Positions 15,438 to 22,582 of a DNA stretch of 23,455 nt are shown here, one piece after another (the first letter of the stretch is position 1; every line of letters starts with the position of its first letter). The stretch lies in NCBI GenBank assembly GCA_913042885.1, contig CAJWLW010000041.1, positions 1 through 23,455 of the forward strand. Reading direction: 5' to 3'. This DNA is from an uncultured Lentisphaeria bacterium (GTDB lineage: Bacteria > Verrucomicrobiota > Lentisphaeria > JABSQK01 > CAJWLW01). The translations under genes and the position numbers were made by a program. The notes under the pieces are model-generated. The model had not been told where the DNA came from and did not search any database. It saw nothing but the letters and a program-made list of their open reading frames with translations.

Positions 15438-16514
15438 TTAATCGGGATATTTTTGGTGCCATGGGCAGGTTTCGCACAGGGCCGGACCGGACGTGCGGAA
15501 TTCACCACCGTATTGGACCAGGTCCGGGTGAATGCCGTTTGCGGAACAGAGCGCGACGCTGCGACCGTCGGCATCGTGGCGGCCAAGGCAGGCTGGACAA
15601 TCGGTGCGTTCAACTGCGCGGTCTGCAAACGGGTCGATCGGTGCCAGTGGAATTTCAAAGTTCTTTGGCGGCTTCGATGGGCCACGGGCCCAGGCGCGCA
15701 ACATGGCAGCGCTCTTGTTCAGTGCGTCCAAAGCCAGGTCATCGCTGTCGCGATCCGGCGGGCGCACGATCATGCAGAACGGGTCGTCGGCCATGATCGT
15801 TGCCATGAAGCTTTCGAAGTCCCGGGATCGGATCATTCCGGACGTGCCCTTGCCGACCCGGCCGGTGCGCAGGATGCCGGCGGCCTGGCAGACGTCCTGC
15901 ATGATGCCGGGAAATTCATATTGAATGCGCTTGCCCGGCACACAGTGATTCAAATGCCGTTGCTTCGGCCAGTAATGTCCGAGGTAGGGAACGCGCAGAA
16001 TTTCCTCGTAGTAATGCCACAGCGTAATCGTATTGACCTGAACCCCGAGAATCAATACGACGCCGTCGAGCCTGACCAGCGCTTCGAATGGATTGCCACT
16101 GCCGCATGGCGTGGCGCTGTCGCGGTGGTCCTTGCACAGTTGCGCCGCAGCAGGTCCCAGTGCCACCCAGGAATGCGTTGGATGACAACTGCGCACGGTA
16201 TCTGCGCGCTGACGCAATTTCTCCGGAATGATCCCCTGGAAGCCAGGCTGCCGGCTGTGACACAGGCCGTCGGAGCTGCTGCAGTCGCAGTCCGTGCAGG
16301 TGAAATGTTCGGGCTCGCCCCAGACACTGTCACGGAAGGCCGGCGCGATCACCGTGCCGGTCGGGCCGATCGCCTCGAGCAGTGCGTCTACCACCGTGTC
16401 GGCGCCACCGTCGACTGGTCCCAGGGCGCTGAGCGAGCTGTGCACCATTACTACATCGCCAGGCTTCAGGCCCAGCGATGTGAGATCGGCGGTCAATTGT
16501 TCCCGGGTGATCAT
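15438..16514 (-). CDS. AAC(3)-family N-acetyltransferase with two Cys clusters
   Basis: 358 residues against about 260-280 for typical aminoglycoside 3-N-acetyltransferases. The family signature is clear: VVMVHSSLSALG (21-32), GPTGTVIAPAF (50-60) and SCHPTHSWVALG (109-120), the conserved HP.HS-type segment at the acetyl-CoA/catalytic site. Two additions stand out: a Cys-rich insert with C-x2-C-x-C (Cys73, 76, 78) and Cys85, and an extended C-terminus with CPAC (306-309), Cys323 and CETC (347-350) that could bind zinc or an iron-sulfur cluster. The start has a promoter -10 box only eight bases away and no Shine-Dalgarno site. In this context, upstream of GH51 and PhyH-like genes, an acetyltransferase acting on a sugar amine is more likely than antibiotic resistance; that is inference. 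Confidence 0.75.
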   Translation of the reverse strand: MITREQLTADLTSLGLKPGDVVMVHSSLSALGPVDGGADTVVDALLEAIGPTGTVIAPAFRDSVWGEPEHFTCTDCDCSSSDGLCHSRQPGFQGIIPEKLRQRADTVRSCHPTHSWVALGPAAAQLCKDHRDSATPCGSGNPFEALVRLDGVVLILGVQVNTITLWHYYEEILRVPYLGHYWPKQRHLNHCVPGKRIQYEFPGIMQDVCQAAGILRTGRVGKGTSGMIRSRDFESFMATIMADDPFCMIVRPPDRDSDDLALDALNKSAAMLRAWARGPSKPPKNFEIPLAPIDPFADRAVERTDCPACLGRHDADGRSVALCSANGIHPDLVQYGGEFRTSGPALCETCPWHQKYPD

Positions 16515-16522
16515 TGAAGATG

Positions 16523-16550
16523 ATTATAGCCACGCAAGCCCGTAAAACAA
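16523..16550 (-). promoter_or_regulatory. Near-leaderless promoter of the AAC(3)-GH51-PhyH set
   Basis: On the minus strand TTGTTT (16545-16550), a 16-base spacer and perfect TATAAT (16523-16528). Only eight bases separate the -10 box from the ATG at 16514, so transcription should begin on or within a base or two of the start codon. Confidence 0.5.
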
Positions 16551-16631
16551 CGGTTGCGGAAGCCGCCGATTCACAGCCTCCAATCTTGAAGCGGCGTTCG
16601 GGACTTTCGGAACACACAAAAGGAAGAAAAA

Positions 16632-16637
16632 TATAAT
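16632..16637 (+). promoter_or_regulatory. Candidate -10 box upstream of hisE
   Basis: A perfect TATAAT in an A-rich stretch about 95 bases before the hisE start. No good -35 element lies at the right distance, so confidence is low. Confidence 0.3.
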
Positions 16638-16730
16638 GCAAGAAATTCCTTCGCCCGCAATCGCTTTGCCTTTACTTTCTACATCGTCCCGGCATCTTAC
16701 ATGTCCGCAATTGCTGCATGGGAGGATGAC

Positions 16731-17072
16731 ATGGCAACCGAAGAGACCGGCAGCGTCTTGGCGCAGTTGATGGATATCATCGAGGACCGCCGCAAGAATC
16801 CGCCGGAGCAATCCTATACAACGACACTTTTTGCCGGGGGTGTGCCCAAGATCGGTGAGAAGATCCTCGAGGAAGCGGCGGAAGTCGTCGAGGCTGCCGG
16901 TGAAGCGGGAGACGCAGGCCGTCAACATGCGATCCATGAGGCGGCGGATCTGATCTATCATCTTTTCGTGATGCTCGGTTACAAAATGATTCAATTGGAG
17001 GAAGTCGAGTCCGAGCTGGCCCGACGTTTTGGTTTGTCGGGATTGGACGAGAAAGCAGCACGGGAGAAGTGA
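16731..17072 (+). CDS. hisE: Phosphoribosyl-ATP pyrophosphatase
   Basis: 113 residues, the normal length for stand-alone HisE, all-alpha MazG-like fold. It hydrolyses phosphoribosyl-ATP to phosphoribosyl-AMP and pyrophosphate, the second step of histidine synthesis. Diagnostic segments are LMDIIEDRRKNPPEQSYT (13-30), GEKILEEAAEVVEA (42-55, the metal-binding EE..E helix) and HEAADLIYHLFVML (73-86, second acidic helix). I chose the ATG at 16731, with GGGAGG five bases upstream, over the in-frame ATG ten codons earlier at 16701. hisG follows after 106 bases on the same strand. HisI (the cyclohydrolase, often fused to HisE) is not in the window. Confidence 0.93.
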   Translation: MATEETGSVLAQLMDIIEDRRKNPPEQSYTTTLFAGGVPKIGEKILEEAAEVVEAAGEAGDAGRQHAIHEAADLIYHLFVMLGYKMIQLEEVESELARRFGLSGLDEKAAREK

Positions 17073-17115
17073 CGGGAAAGGGAGGTGCAGGAGTTAGTTG
17101 GGAGGAATTGGCCGG

Positions 17116-17148
17116 ATGGGCAGGTCGCCACTTGCCGATCACCACTGA
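17116..17148 (+). CDS. Possible his leader peptide
   Basis: A ten-codon ORF reading MGRSPLADHH then TGA, between hisE and hisG. A good ribosome site (GGAGG 17101-17105) lies ten bases before its ATG, and the two last codons are CAC CAC (His-His). A hairpin (17119-17136: GGCAGGT-CGCC-ACTTGCC, one G-T pair) overlaps it. The hisG ribosome site is about 20 bases downstream and can pair weakly with TCCT (17158-17161). This is consistent with a small translation-sensing leader, but two His codons is few compared with the enteric hisL, so it may be chance. Confidence 0.3.
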   Translation: MGRSPLADHH

Positions 17149-17178
17149 AACCTGAAATCCTTGAAACAGGAGTGCAAT

Positions 17179-18030
17179 ATGGAAAATCTACGTATCGGTG
17201 TGCCCAGCAAAGGGCGTCTTGCGGAGATCGCAGCAGAGTTGCTACAGCAGGCGGGGCTTTCGTTCCGTCGCCAGAACCGCAGTCTGTTCGCGCGTGTCCG
17301 CGATATGAATGTGGACATCACCTTTTTGCGTACGGACGACATTTCAGTCCTCTGTGCGGAAGGTGCTATCGACATGGGGATCACGGGCAGTGATCTGGTT
17401 GCGGAGTCGGGGTCCGACGTGCAGACGCGCCTGCAGCTTGGCGTCGGCAAGTGCCGGCTGGCCGTATGTGTGCCGGAGGATGCGACGGGCGACTCGGTTG
17501 CTTCCCTTGCCGGTCTGCGTATTGCCACAAGTTTTCCGAATGTGACGCGGGCTTATCTGGCGTCGCACGGCGTTGAAGCGCATCTCGTAAATCTAACGGG
17601 CAGTGTCGAAGTGATGATTGCCCTTGGCGTGGCGGACGCTATCGTCGATCTGGTGGAGACGGGCGGCACGCTGGCAGCGAACCGTTTGCGGGTGCTCGAC
17701 GAGATCGGTTGCTACGAATCGGTGGTGATCCAGAATAGTACGCGGCAGCATGCGGAACTGGCAGACCGCGTTGTCCGCCGGCTCGAAGGGGTGGTGATCG
17801 CCCGCAGCTATTCGTTGCTGGAGTACAACATCCCGAAAGACAAGCTGGCTGCGGCGGAGGAAATCACGCCGGGGTTTAACTCGCCGACGGTTAATGCGCT
17901 GGAAGATTCGGCCTGGTGTGCGGTGCAGGTAATGGTGCGTCGCGGTGAGATGATCGATGTCATGGACCGCCTGGAAGCGCTCGGTGCGTCGGCGATTCTC
18001 GAGACACAGATCACCAATTGCCGGCTGTAA
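17179..18030 (+). CDS. hisG: ATP phosphoribosyltransferase, long form
   Basis: 283 residues. It joins ATP and PRPP to form phosphoribosyl-ATP, the first committed step of histidine synthesis. MENLRIGVPSKGRL starts the periplasmic-binding-protein-like fold, ITGSDL (68-73) is typical, and the PRPP loop is DAIVDLVETGGTL (153-165). The C-terminal part (about 212-283, including FNSPTV and ILETQITNCRL) is the ferredoxin-like regulatory domain of the long, HisZ-independent form, which normally gives feedback inhibition by histidine. The start at 17179 has AGGAG six bases upstream; the in-frame TTG at 17161 would place the ribosome site inside the gene. Order hisE-hisG on one strand, probably co-transcribed. 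Convergent with the M42 peptidase downstream. Confidence 0.95.
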   Translation: MENLRIGVPSKGRLAEIAAELLQQAGLSFRRQNRSLFARVRDMNVDITFLRTDDISVLCAEGAIDMGITGSDLVAESGSDVQTRLQLGVGKCRLAVCVPEDATGDSVASLAGLRIATSFPNVTRAYLASHGVEAHLVNLTGSVEVMIALGVADAIVDLVETGGTLAANRLRVLDEIGCYESVVIQNSTRQHAELADRVVRRLEGVVIARSYSLLEYNIPKDKLAAAEEITPGFNSPTVNALEDSAWCAVQVMVRRGEMIDVMDRLEALGASAILETQITNCRL

Positions 18031-18134
18031 GGTTGCATTCGTAATCCTCCCCTACTCTTCATCCAGTGCGAAAATAGAGTGCTGCAACCGGAGATAATTC
18101 GTGATGAAGGCGAGTGAGATTACGATGAAGAGGA

Positions 18135-18153
18135 ACGAACAAAACCTGTTCGT
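18135..18153. terminator. Weak hairpin between convergent genes
   Basis: ACGAACA (18135-18141) and TGTTCGT (18147-18153) form a seven-pair stem with a five-base loop, in the gap between hisG and the M42 peptidase. No clean T-run on either strand; terminator role is tentative. Confidence 0.3.
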
Positions 18154-18162
18154 AACCCCATT

Positions 18163-19236
18163 TCAGAATTTGACGAAGCCAGCGGCTGCTTTCTTGTCGA
18201 GTTTCCGGATCAGCGCCGTCACGAGCTTGACTCCGGCGAGATAATCATTGATATCGATAATGCTGTTGTGCGTATGGATATAGCGCGCCGGCACACCGAT
18301 CACCACGGTGGGCACACCGATGCCGTGAAGATGGATCTCCTTGGCGTCGGTGCCGCCGGAACGGCGTACTGCAAGCTGATGCGGAATTTTTGACGCGACG
18401 GCTGTCTGGATGACGAAATTGACCAGGGGCCGGTTACTGATGGCGCTCGGGTCCATCATGCGGATTTGCACGCCCTTGCCGAGTACCCCCTGGTTCTCGT
18501 CGGCGATGCTCCCTGGCAGATCATCAGCAGGGGGACCTTCGAGGACGATGGCAACATCGGGGTCGGCAACGCGCGTGGCGGTGCGGGCGCCGCGGATGCC
18601 AACCTCTTCCTGGGTAGTGCCCACGGCAATCAGGGTGTTGGGATGCTTGGCTTCCTGTAGTGCCTGGGTTGCCTGGATCAGCATGCCGACGCCGACGCGG
18701 TTGTCAAAGGCTTTGGCGGCGTAGCAATTGGTGTGGGCGAGGTGGGTGAAAGGGGTATCAGGGACGACGGTGTCGCCGATGGCGATACCGAGCTTGGCGA
18801 CCGCATCGCGGTTTGCAGCGCCGATGTCGATATACATCTGATCGAGTTTCAGGACCTTCTCGCGTTCGCCGGGCCTCAGCAGGTGAGGGGGCTTGGCGGC
18901 GATGATGCCGGTAAGCTCTTGCCCTGCACTGGTGCGTACTCGCACGCGCTGCGCCAGGAGCGTGTGTCCCCACCAGCCGCCGACCGGAACGAAACGGAGC
19001 AATCCCTCGCGAGTGATCGAGCGGACGACGAAGCCGACCTCGTCCATGTGCGCCTCGATCATCACCCGCGGCGTTTTCCTGCTGCCGCTATATTCGTGGA
19101 TGATGCTTCCGGTGCGGTCGAAGGTAGGCGTACCCGTGAGTTCGGCGGCGACGATGTCGCGGACCATGCCTTCATCGCCGGGTGCGCCATGGGCTTCCGT
19201 CAGACGTTTGAGTAAAGTGACGGCTTGTCGTTTCAT
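18163..19236 (-). CDS. M42 family metallo-aminopeptidase
   Basis: 357 residues, standard length for the M42 (FrvX/TET) family of dodecameric cytoplasmic aminopeptidases, with two metal ions per subunit. Expected ligands are present: His63 in EAHMDEVG, Asp178 in AFDNRVG, catalytic Glu210 and ligand Glu211 in TTQEEVG, and His323 in YIHTHNS. At the place of the third acidic ligand the sequence is VLEGPPADD, with Glu233 in place of the commoner Asp. The GTDAKEIHLHGIGVPTV segment (295-310) is also typical. The family removes N-terminal residues from peptides in protein turnover; substrate preference cannot be read. The ATG at 19236 shows no Shine-Dalgarno site. Its neighbour on the same strand, the DUF1573 pair, is separated by a strong terminator, so it is a separate transcription unit. 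Confidence 0.92.
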   Translation of the reverse strand: MKRQAVTLLKRLTEAHGAPGDEGMVRDIVAAELTGTPTFDRTGSIIHEYSGSRKTPRVMIEAHMDEVGFVVRSITREGLLRFVPVGGWWGHTLLAQRVRVRTSAGQELTGIIAAKPPHLLRPGEREKVLKLDQMYIDIGAANRDAVAKLGIAIGDTVVPDTPFTHLAHTNCYAAKAFDNRVGVGMLIQATQALQEAKHPNTLIAVGTTQEEVGIRGARTATRVADPDVAIVLEGPPADDLPGSIADENQGVLGKGVQIRMMDPSAISNRPLVNFVIQTAVASKIPHQLAVRRSGGTDAKEIHLHGIGVPTVVIGVPARYIHTHNSIIDINDYLAGVKLVTALIRKLDKKAAAGFVKF

Positions 19237-19362
19237 ACGGTTGGCGAGGCAATCAGTATTGTTCAGTCAGTTGACGGGCGAGGATGATCGAAACGCTACA
19301 GGAAGACAAAGACGAAAGACGGTCAAGAAAGACCGCAACTGTAGTTTCAGAAAGGCAGAGAA

Positions 19363-19390
19363 GAGCGACGGCCAGAATTGACCGTCGCTC
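19363..19390 (-). terminator. Rho-independent-type terminator of the DUF1573 genes
   Basis: GAGCGACGG (19363-19371) pairs perfectly with CCGTCGCTC (19382-19390): a nine-base stem with a ten-base loop. On the minus strand it is followed by the pyrimidine-rich TTCTCTGCCTTTCTG and begins 12 bases after the DUF1573 stop codon. This is the clearest terminator in the window. Confidence 0.75.
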
Positions 19391-19402
19391 CAGCAAAACG
19401 GG

Positions 19403-20236
19403 TTATTTGTTGGAGCCTTCCTTGTTGGACTCTTCCGGCTTTGCCGGGACTTCCTTTTTCTCGGTGCTGGAGCCTTCTTTCTTTGCAGTGCCGGAGTCTT
19501 GTTTTATCAGTTTCGTCTTGGAGCCCTCATACCGCGGCGCCTTGAAGGTGAGATTGCGGATATAGACCGAGAGCGTGCGGGAACTGTATGTGTCGCCGAG
19601 CTTGGTTTTGAAGGTCAAGCGGGCGTAGAGCGCTTTACGGTTCGGGACAAAATCGGTGTTGGCACGAACCTCGTATGACGTGGTGGTGCCCGCTTCGATA
19701 TCGCGCTTGACATTCTCCGGGTCGACAAGCATGATGTTCGGGTTGCTGCTCGTGATATTCAGGATGCTCAGCGTTTCCTTGCTGTTGTTGACGATGTCGA
19801 ACTCCGCTTCCGAGTTGTTGTAGACGCCGTTCTGGACGTTGAATTGGACTTTTGCCGGCTGGAAATCCCAAATCGCCTTGATCCGTGCGGTGATGTAGAT
19901 CGCCTGCGTCGGATTCACCGGATCGTTGGTTTTGAAGGTGATCGACTTGCGCTGGTTGCCACGTTTACCCTGCGGGTTGAAGGTGACATCCAGGTACGAC
20001 TCTTCGCCGGGTTCGAGCTGCTTCTTCGCCGGTTTCCCGGCTGTGCATCCGCAACTGGCGCGGACATCCTCGATGATCAGCGTTTTGGTGCCGTCGTTCT
20101 TGAACTTGACCTGCGTTGAGACTTTGCCGACATCGTCAATGTCGCCGAAGTCGTGGGTTTTTTTCTCAAACGTAAGGGTTTGGCTGTACCCGATGGCAGT
20201 AGCGGCGATGAAGAATACGAAGCAAATACGTTTCAT
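19403..20236 (-). CDS. DUF1573 secreted protein, copy 1
   Basis: 277 residues. Start at ATG 20236, with GGAG eight bases upstream; a longer frame to 20308 adds non-coding-looking sequence. Signal peptide MKRICFVFFIAATAIGYSQ. The DUF1573 (ASH-like, immunoglobulin-type) domain covers about 21-120: HDFGDI, FKNDGTKTLIIEDV, the signature ASCGCTAG (60-67), PGEES and FKTNDP. A second beta-rich region follows (125-230), then a Lys/Glu/Ser-rich tail (238-277), probably disordered. DUF1573 proteins are common in Bacteroidetes and PVC bacteria and have no established function; the CGC pair may form a disulfide or bind metal. It lines up with copy 2 over residues 1-225 with hardly any gap, so a tandem duplication is likely. 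Confidence 0.87.
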   Translation of the reverse strand: MKRICFVFFIAATAIGYSQTLTFEKKTHDFGDIDDVGKVSTQVKFKNDGTKTLIIEDVRASCGCTAGKPAKKQLEPGEESYLDVTFNPQGKRGNQRKSITFKTNDPVNPTQAIYITARIKAIWDFQPAKVQFNVQNGVYNNSEAEFDIVNNSKETLSILNITSSNPNIMLVDPENVKRDIEAGTTTSYEVRANTDFVPNRKALYARLTFKTKLGDTYSSRTLSVYIRNLTFKAPRYEGSKTKLIKQDSGTAKKEGSSTEKKEVPAKPEESNKEGSNK

Positions 20237-20295
20237 ATGAAAACTCCGGTTTTTTGTTTCTCCAGTTGCAAGTGCGTGTTGAAGTTGGGGTGTTT

Positions 20296-20312
20296 GACGA
20301 TATGGCATCGTC
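20296..20312. other. Inverted repeat in the 5' leader of DUF1573 copy 1
   Basis: GACGAT-ATGGC-ATCGTC, a perfect six-pair stem about 60 bases before the start codon and downstream of the candidate promoter. Transcribed with the gene, it would form a leader hairpin. On the plus strand it is followed by TTTT, so it might also act as a weak antisense terminator. Confidence 0.3.
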
Positions 20313-20327
20313 TTTTATTCACGACTT

Positions 20328-20355
20328 ACGATAGGGTATATCACTTTTTTTGCAA
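20328..20355 (-). promoter_or_regulatory. Promoter of DUF1573 copy 1
   Basis: On the minus strand TTGCAA (20350-20355), a 16-base A-rich spacer and TATCGT (20328-20333). It lies between the GC palindrome after copy 2 and the start of copy 1, giving copy 1 an independent transcript with a leader of about 85 bases. Confidence 0.4.
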
Positions 20356-20366
20356 GAGTGGATAAG

Positions 20367-20380
20367 CGGCCGGCCGGCCG
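20367..20380 (-). terminator. GC palindrome after DUF1573 copy 2
   Basis: CGGCCGGCCGGCCG is a fully self-complementary 14-mer starting ten bases after the stop codon of copy 2. It can fold into a short GC hairpin, but no T-run follows on the minus strand, so termination would be partial. Confidence 0.35.
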
Positions 20381-20389
20381 TCTCCCGGG

Positions 20390-21196
20390 TTAGTTCTTGT
20401 CACCGTTTTCCGGTTCGGTTTTCTCGGGAGTGCCGGGGCTGGGGATGATTGCCGAGGAGGGTTCCGGGTTTGCAGTCTTCGGCTTGAGGGCTTGTATTGA
20501 TGTTTTTCTTTTGTTCCGAATGTAGGCCCCCAGCGTGCGAATTTTCATGGCATCGCCGATCTTGGCGTGGACCGTCACGCGGCTGTAGTTGAGTCGACGT
20601 TTCGGGCGGTATGTCGGATCGACTGCGATGGTGTAGGTCGTGCTGTTGCCGGGTTCCACTTCCCGCTTGACGCGATGGGCTTCGAGTACAGAAATCCGGG
20701 TATTTCGCGGTTCGATAGAAAGGACCGTCAACGTCTCGTTGCTGCGATTCTCCACAGCAAACGTGTCATGGCTGTTTTCGTAGGTACCGTCGGAGATATA
20801 GAAATCTACCGTGGGCGGGGTGAATGCCCATAGGGTCGTGATATTTGCCGTGATGTAAATGTTTTGGACCCGCTGCTTCGGGTCGTTGCTTGTGAAGGTG
20901 ATCCGCTTGCGTTGTTTGCCGCGCTTGCCCTTCGCGACGAACGAAACCTCGACTGTAGACTCTTCGCCGGGCGCCAGGATGGTCTTTGCCGGGACTCCGG
21001 CTGTGCACCCGCAGGTGGTTCGGACGTTTTTGATGACGAGCTCCCGGTCACCGGTGTTGCTGTATTTGATGGTCGTGCTGACGGTGTCCTTGCCGGTGAG
21101 GTCCCCGAAGTCAAAGAGCGTTTTTTCGAATGTCAGCGTCTGAGCACCCGCTACCAGCGCAAAAGCCGCCATGAGGATCATGCCGAGGGTTTTCAT
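20390..21196 (-). CDS. DUF1573 secreted protein, copy 2
   Basis: 268 residues from the ATG at 21196 (an in-frame GTG three codons earlier is less likely). Signal peptide MKTLGMILMAAFALVAGAQ. The DUF1573 domain is built as in copy 1: FDFGDL (28-33), YSNTGDRELVIKNV, TTCGCTAG (60-67) and ITFTSNDP (99-106), then a second beta-rich region to about 230 and a Pro/Glu-rich tail. Residue numbers of the shared motifs are identical in the two copies, which points to duplication in place followed by divergence. It starts 15 bases after the stop of the YiiX-like gene, so it is probably co-transcribed with that gene and the dehydrogenase. Function unknown; exported location inferred. Confidence 0.87.
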   Translation of the reverse strand: MKTLGMILMAAFALVAGAQTLTFEKTLFDFGDLTGKDTVSTTIKYSNTGDRELVIKNVRTTCGCTAGVPAKTILAPGEESTVEVSFVAKGKRGKQRKRITFTSNDPKQRVQNIYITANITTLWAFTPPTVDFYISDGTYENSHDTFAVENRSNETLTVLSIEPRNTRISVLEAHRVKREVEPGNSTTYTIAVDPTYRPKRRLNYSRVTVHAKIGDAMKIRTLGAYIRNKRKTSIQALKPKTANPEPSSAIIPSPGTPEKTEPENGDKN

Positions 21197-21211
21197 GATT
21201 TGCACCGGGTA

Positions 21212-22582
21212 TTAGGTGTCGACTGTCATCTCGAATCGTTGACGGCATGCCTCGCCGGTGAGGAATTGCGCACCGTTGTCCGGCGTCTTGAAACTCATCG
21301 CCAGCAGTTCGAAGGTGCCGGTGTTGTCAGTCAGTGTTCGCATGATGTATGCCGCAACGTCGTCGGCTGAGATAGTTGGGCGTCCGAGGCGCATGACCGG
21401 GGTAAATGCAATGTCGTTGAGGCCGTGATAGGAGCGGTACAACAATTCCGTGCAGACCAGGCGGTCCGAGCGGCTGAAATCGAATCCGAAATCATAACGT
21501 TTCCCGAAATGCCCGAAGGCGTTGTCAATTGCCTGCAGCCGATTCTTCAGCGTGAGCCGAGGGCGGACGGCCAGCGCATGATCGACACGCAGCGTCCGTT
21601 CGATCGGATTGCAGACGACCCCTGCCGCCAGTGCCTCGATCGTTACCAGCGAGTCGTCGCCAAGCATCGACATCGTTGCCGCCACATGCCGGCAGCGATC
21701 GGCGCCGATAGCCCGGAGCTTTTTGATCCCGCCATGGTACAGCGCGACGTGTGTCCACCATCCAGGTAAGAATACAGTACTCGCTTTTTGTTCCGGACGC
21801 ACGATGAAAAAATCTCCCGGCTGCAAAAGGTCGAGGAAAGCGTCAATATGCGGTTCGGGTACGGTCGGATAGTCGGCCAAAGTCAGCCAGGTGTTGCCGA
21901 AGACATCCATGACCCACGAACGGATCAGGTAGCTCGCGTCGCGCAGTGGCTGTTTTGCCTTGTCCTGAAGGTTCTGCAGGCGCCGTCCGAGATGGCCGCG
22001 GAAGATATCGATATGCGACCGGCGGACTTGCTCGTATTGTCGTTCGATCTCGTCTGTCAGCCACGCGAAATCCCCATTCACTGCGGCGCTCGTGTGCCAG
22101 TCCTCATGGTCTGCGAAGGTGTCCGCGGCGTCACGTAGTTGCACCAGATTGCCGGCGTTGCTGAGTGAATCGCAGATTTGTTCGAACAGGTTCGCGGGCA
22201 TCCCGAAGCGGGCATCGGCCTCGTTCAGTTTGGCACGGATGTGCGGAATGTCCCGATAGGTATCGACCAGCAGTGATGACCAGTTGAACAATATGACGGC
22301 ACTGCCGAATGCCAGGAGGAAGGCCAGCGTTTGTTCTTCAGCCTGATCGAATTCTTCGATTTCCCGATAGCGGTGAATGATCTCGAAAAGAGCGATGCGA
22401 TAGTTCCGATAGGCCAGTAGAATTCGGCGAACCTGGTCATCTTCGTTCGGCAGGAAATAGCCACGCTCGCGAGCGCCCATCTCGTTCTGCGCCTGGGCCA
22501 TGTGCCCGGCGAGCGCCGAGACCTCGTCGGCGATCGAGCGGAGCGTCATACAGTCACGTTGGAAGTCTGTAGGAATGTTCAT
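21212..22582 (-). CDS. YiiX/YebB-like permuted papain-fold protein with long N-terminal helical region
   Basis: 456 residues from the ATG at 22582. The C-terminal 200 residues have the circularly permuted NlpC/P60 (YiiX-type) pattern: LQPGDFFIVRP (253-263), His278 in WWTHVALYHG, YDFGFDF (363-369) and the cysteine in RLVCTELLYRSY (Cys377), which with the His should be the catalytic pair. This superfamily holds amidases, peptidases and acyltransferases acting on peptidoglycan or lipids. The first 250 residues are alpha-helical and charged (IHRYREIEEFDQAEEQ, DEIERQYEQVRRSH), with one hydrophobic helix at about 86-105 (LAFLLAFGSAVILFNW); no family recognised. No signal peptide is seen, so cytoplasmic or membrane-attached. 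The frame continues up to 22804, but those residues are the Arg-rich shadow of the small upstream ORF. Its ATG overlaps that ORF's stop (ATGA). Confidence 0.72.
   Translation of the reverse strand: MNIPTDFQRDCMTLRSIADEVSALAGHMAQAQNEMGARERGYFLPNEDDQVRRILLAYRNYRIALFEIIHRYREIEEFDQAEEQTLAFLLAFGSAVILFNWSSLLVDTYRDIPHIRAKLNEADARFGMPANLFEQICDSLSNAGNLVQLRDAADTFADHEDWHTSAAVNGDFAWLTDEIERQYEQVRRSHIDIFRGHLGRRLQNLQDKAKQPLRDASYLIRSWVMDVFGNTWLTLADYPTVPEPHIDAFLDLLQPGDFFIVRPEQKASTVFLPGWWTHVALYHGGIKKLRAIGADRCRHVAATMSMLGDDSLVTIEALAAGVVCNPIERTLRVDHALAVRPRLTLKNRLQAIDNAFGHFGKRYDFGFDFSRSDRLVCTELLYRSYHGLNDIAFTPVMRLGRPTISADDVAAYIMRTLTDNTGTFELLAMSFKTPDNGAQFLTGEACRQRFEMTVDT

Noticed and set aside
15438..16514. Calling the AAC(3) homologue an antibiotic-resistance gene
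   Set aside because: The extra cysteine clusters and the catabolic-looking operon argue for another substrate; family membership alone does not show resistance.
16636..16770. Short ORF starting MQEIPSPAIAL before hisE
   Set aside because: It runs out of frame into hisE and stops there, with no protein-like pattern; the TATAAT overlapping its ATG suggests promoter sequence instead.
18103..18243. Small plus-strand ORF (MKASEITMKRNE) after hisG
   Set aside because: Most of it is antisense to the end of the M42 peptidase and it has no ribosome site.
20367..20380. CGGCC repeats as a microsatellite or CRISPR-like repeat
   Set aside because: It is a single 14-base palindrome beside a stop codon, with no spacers or further copies nearby.
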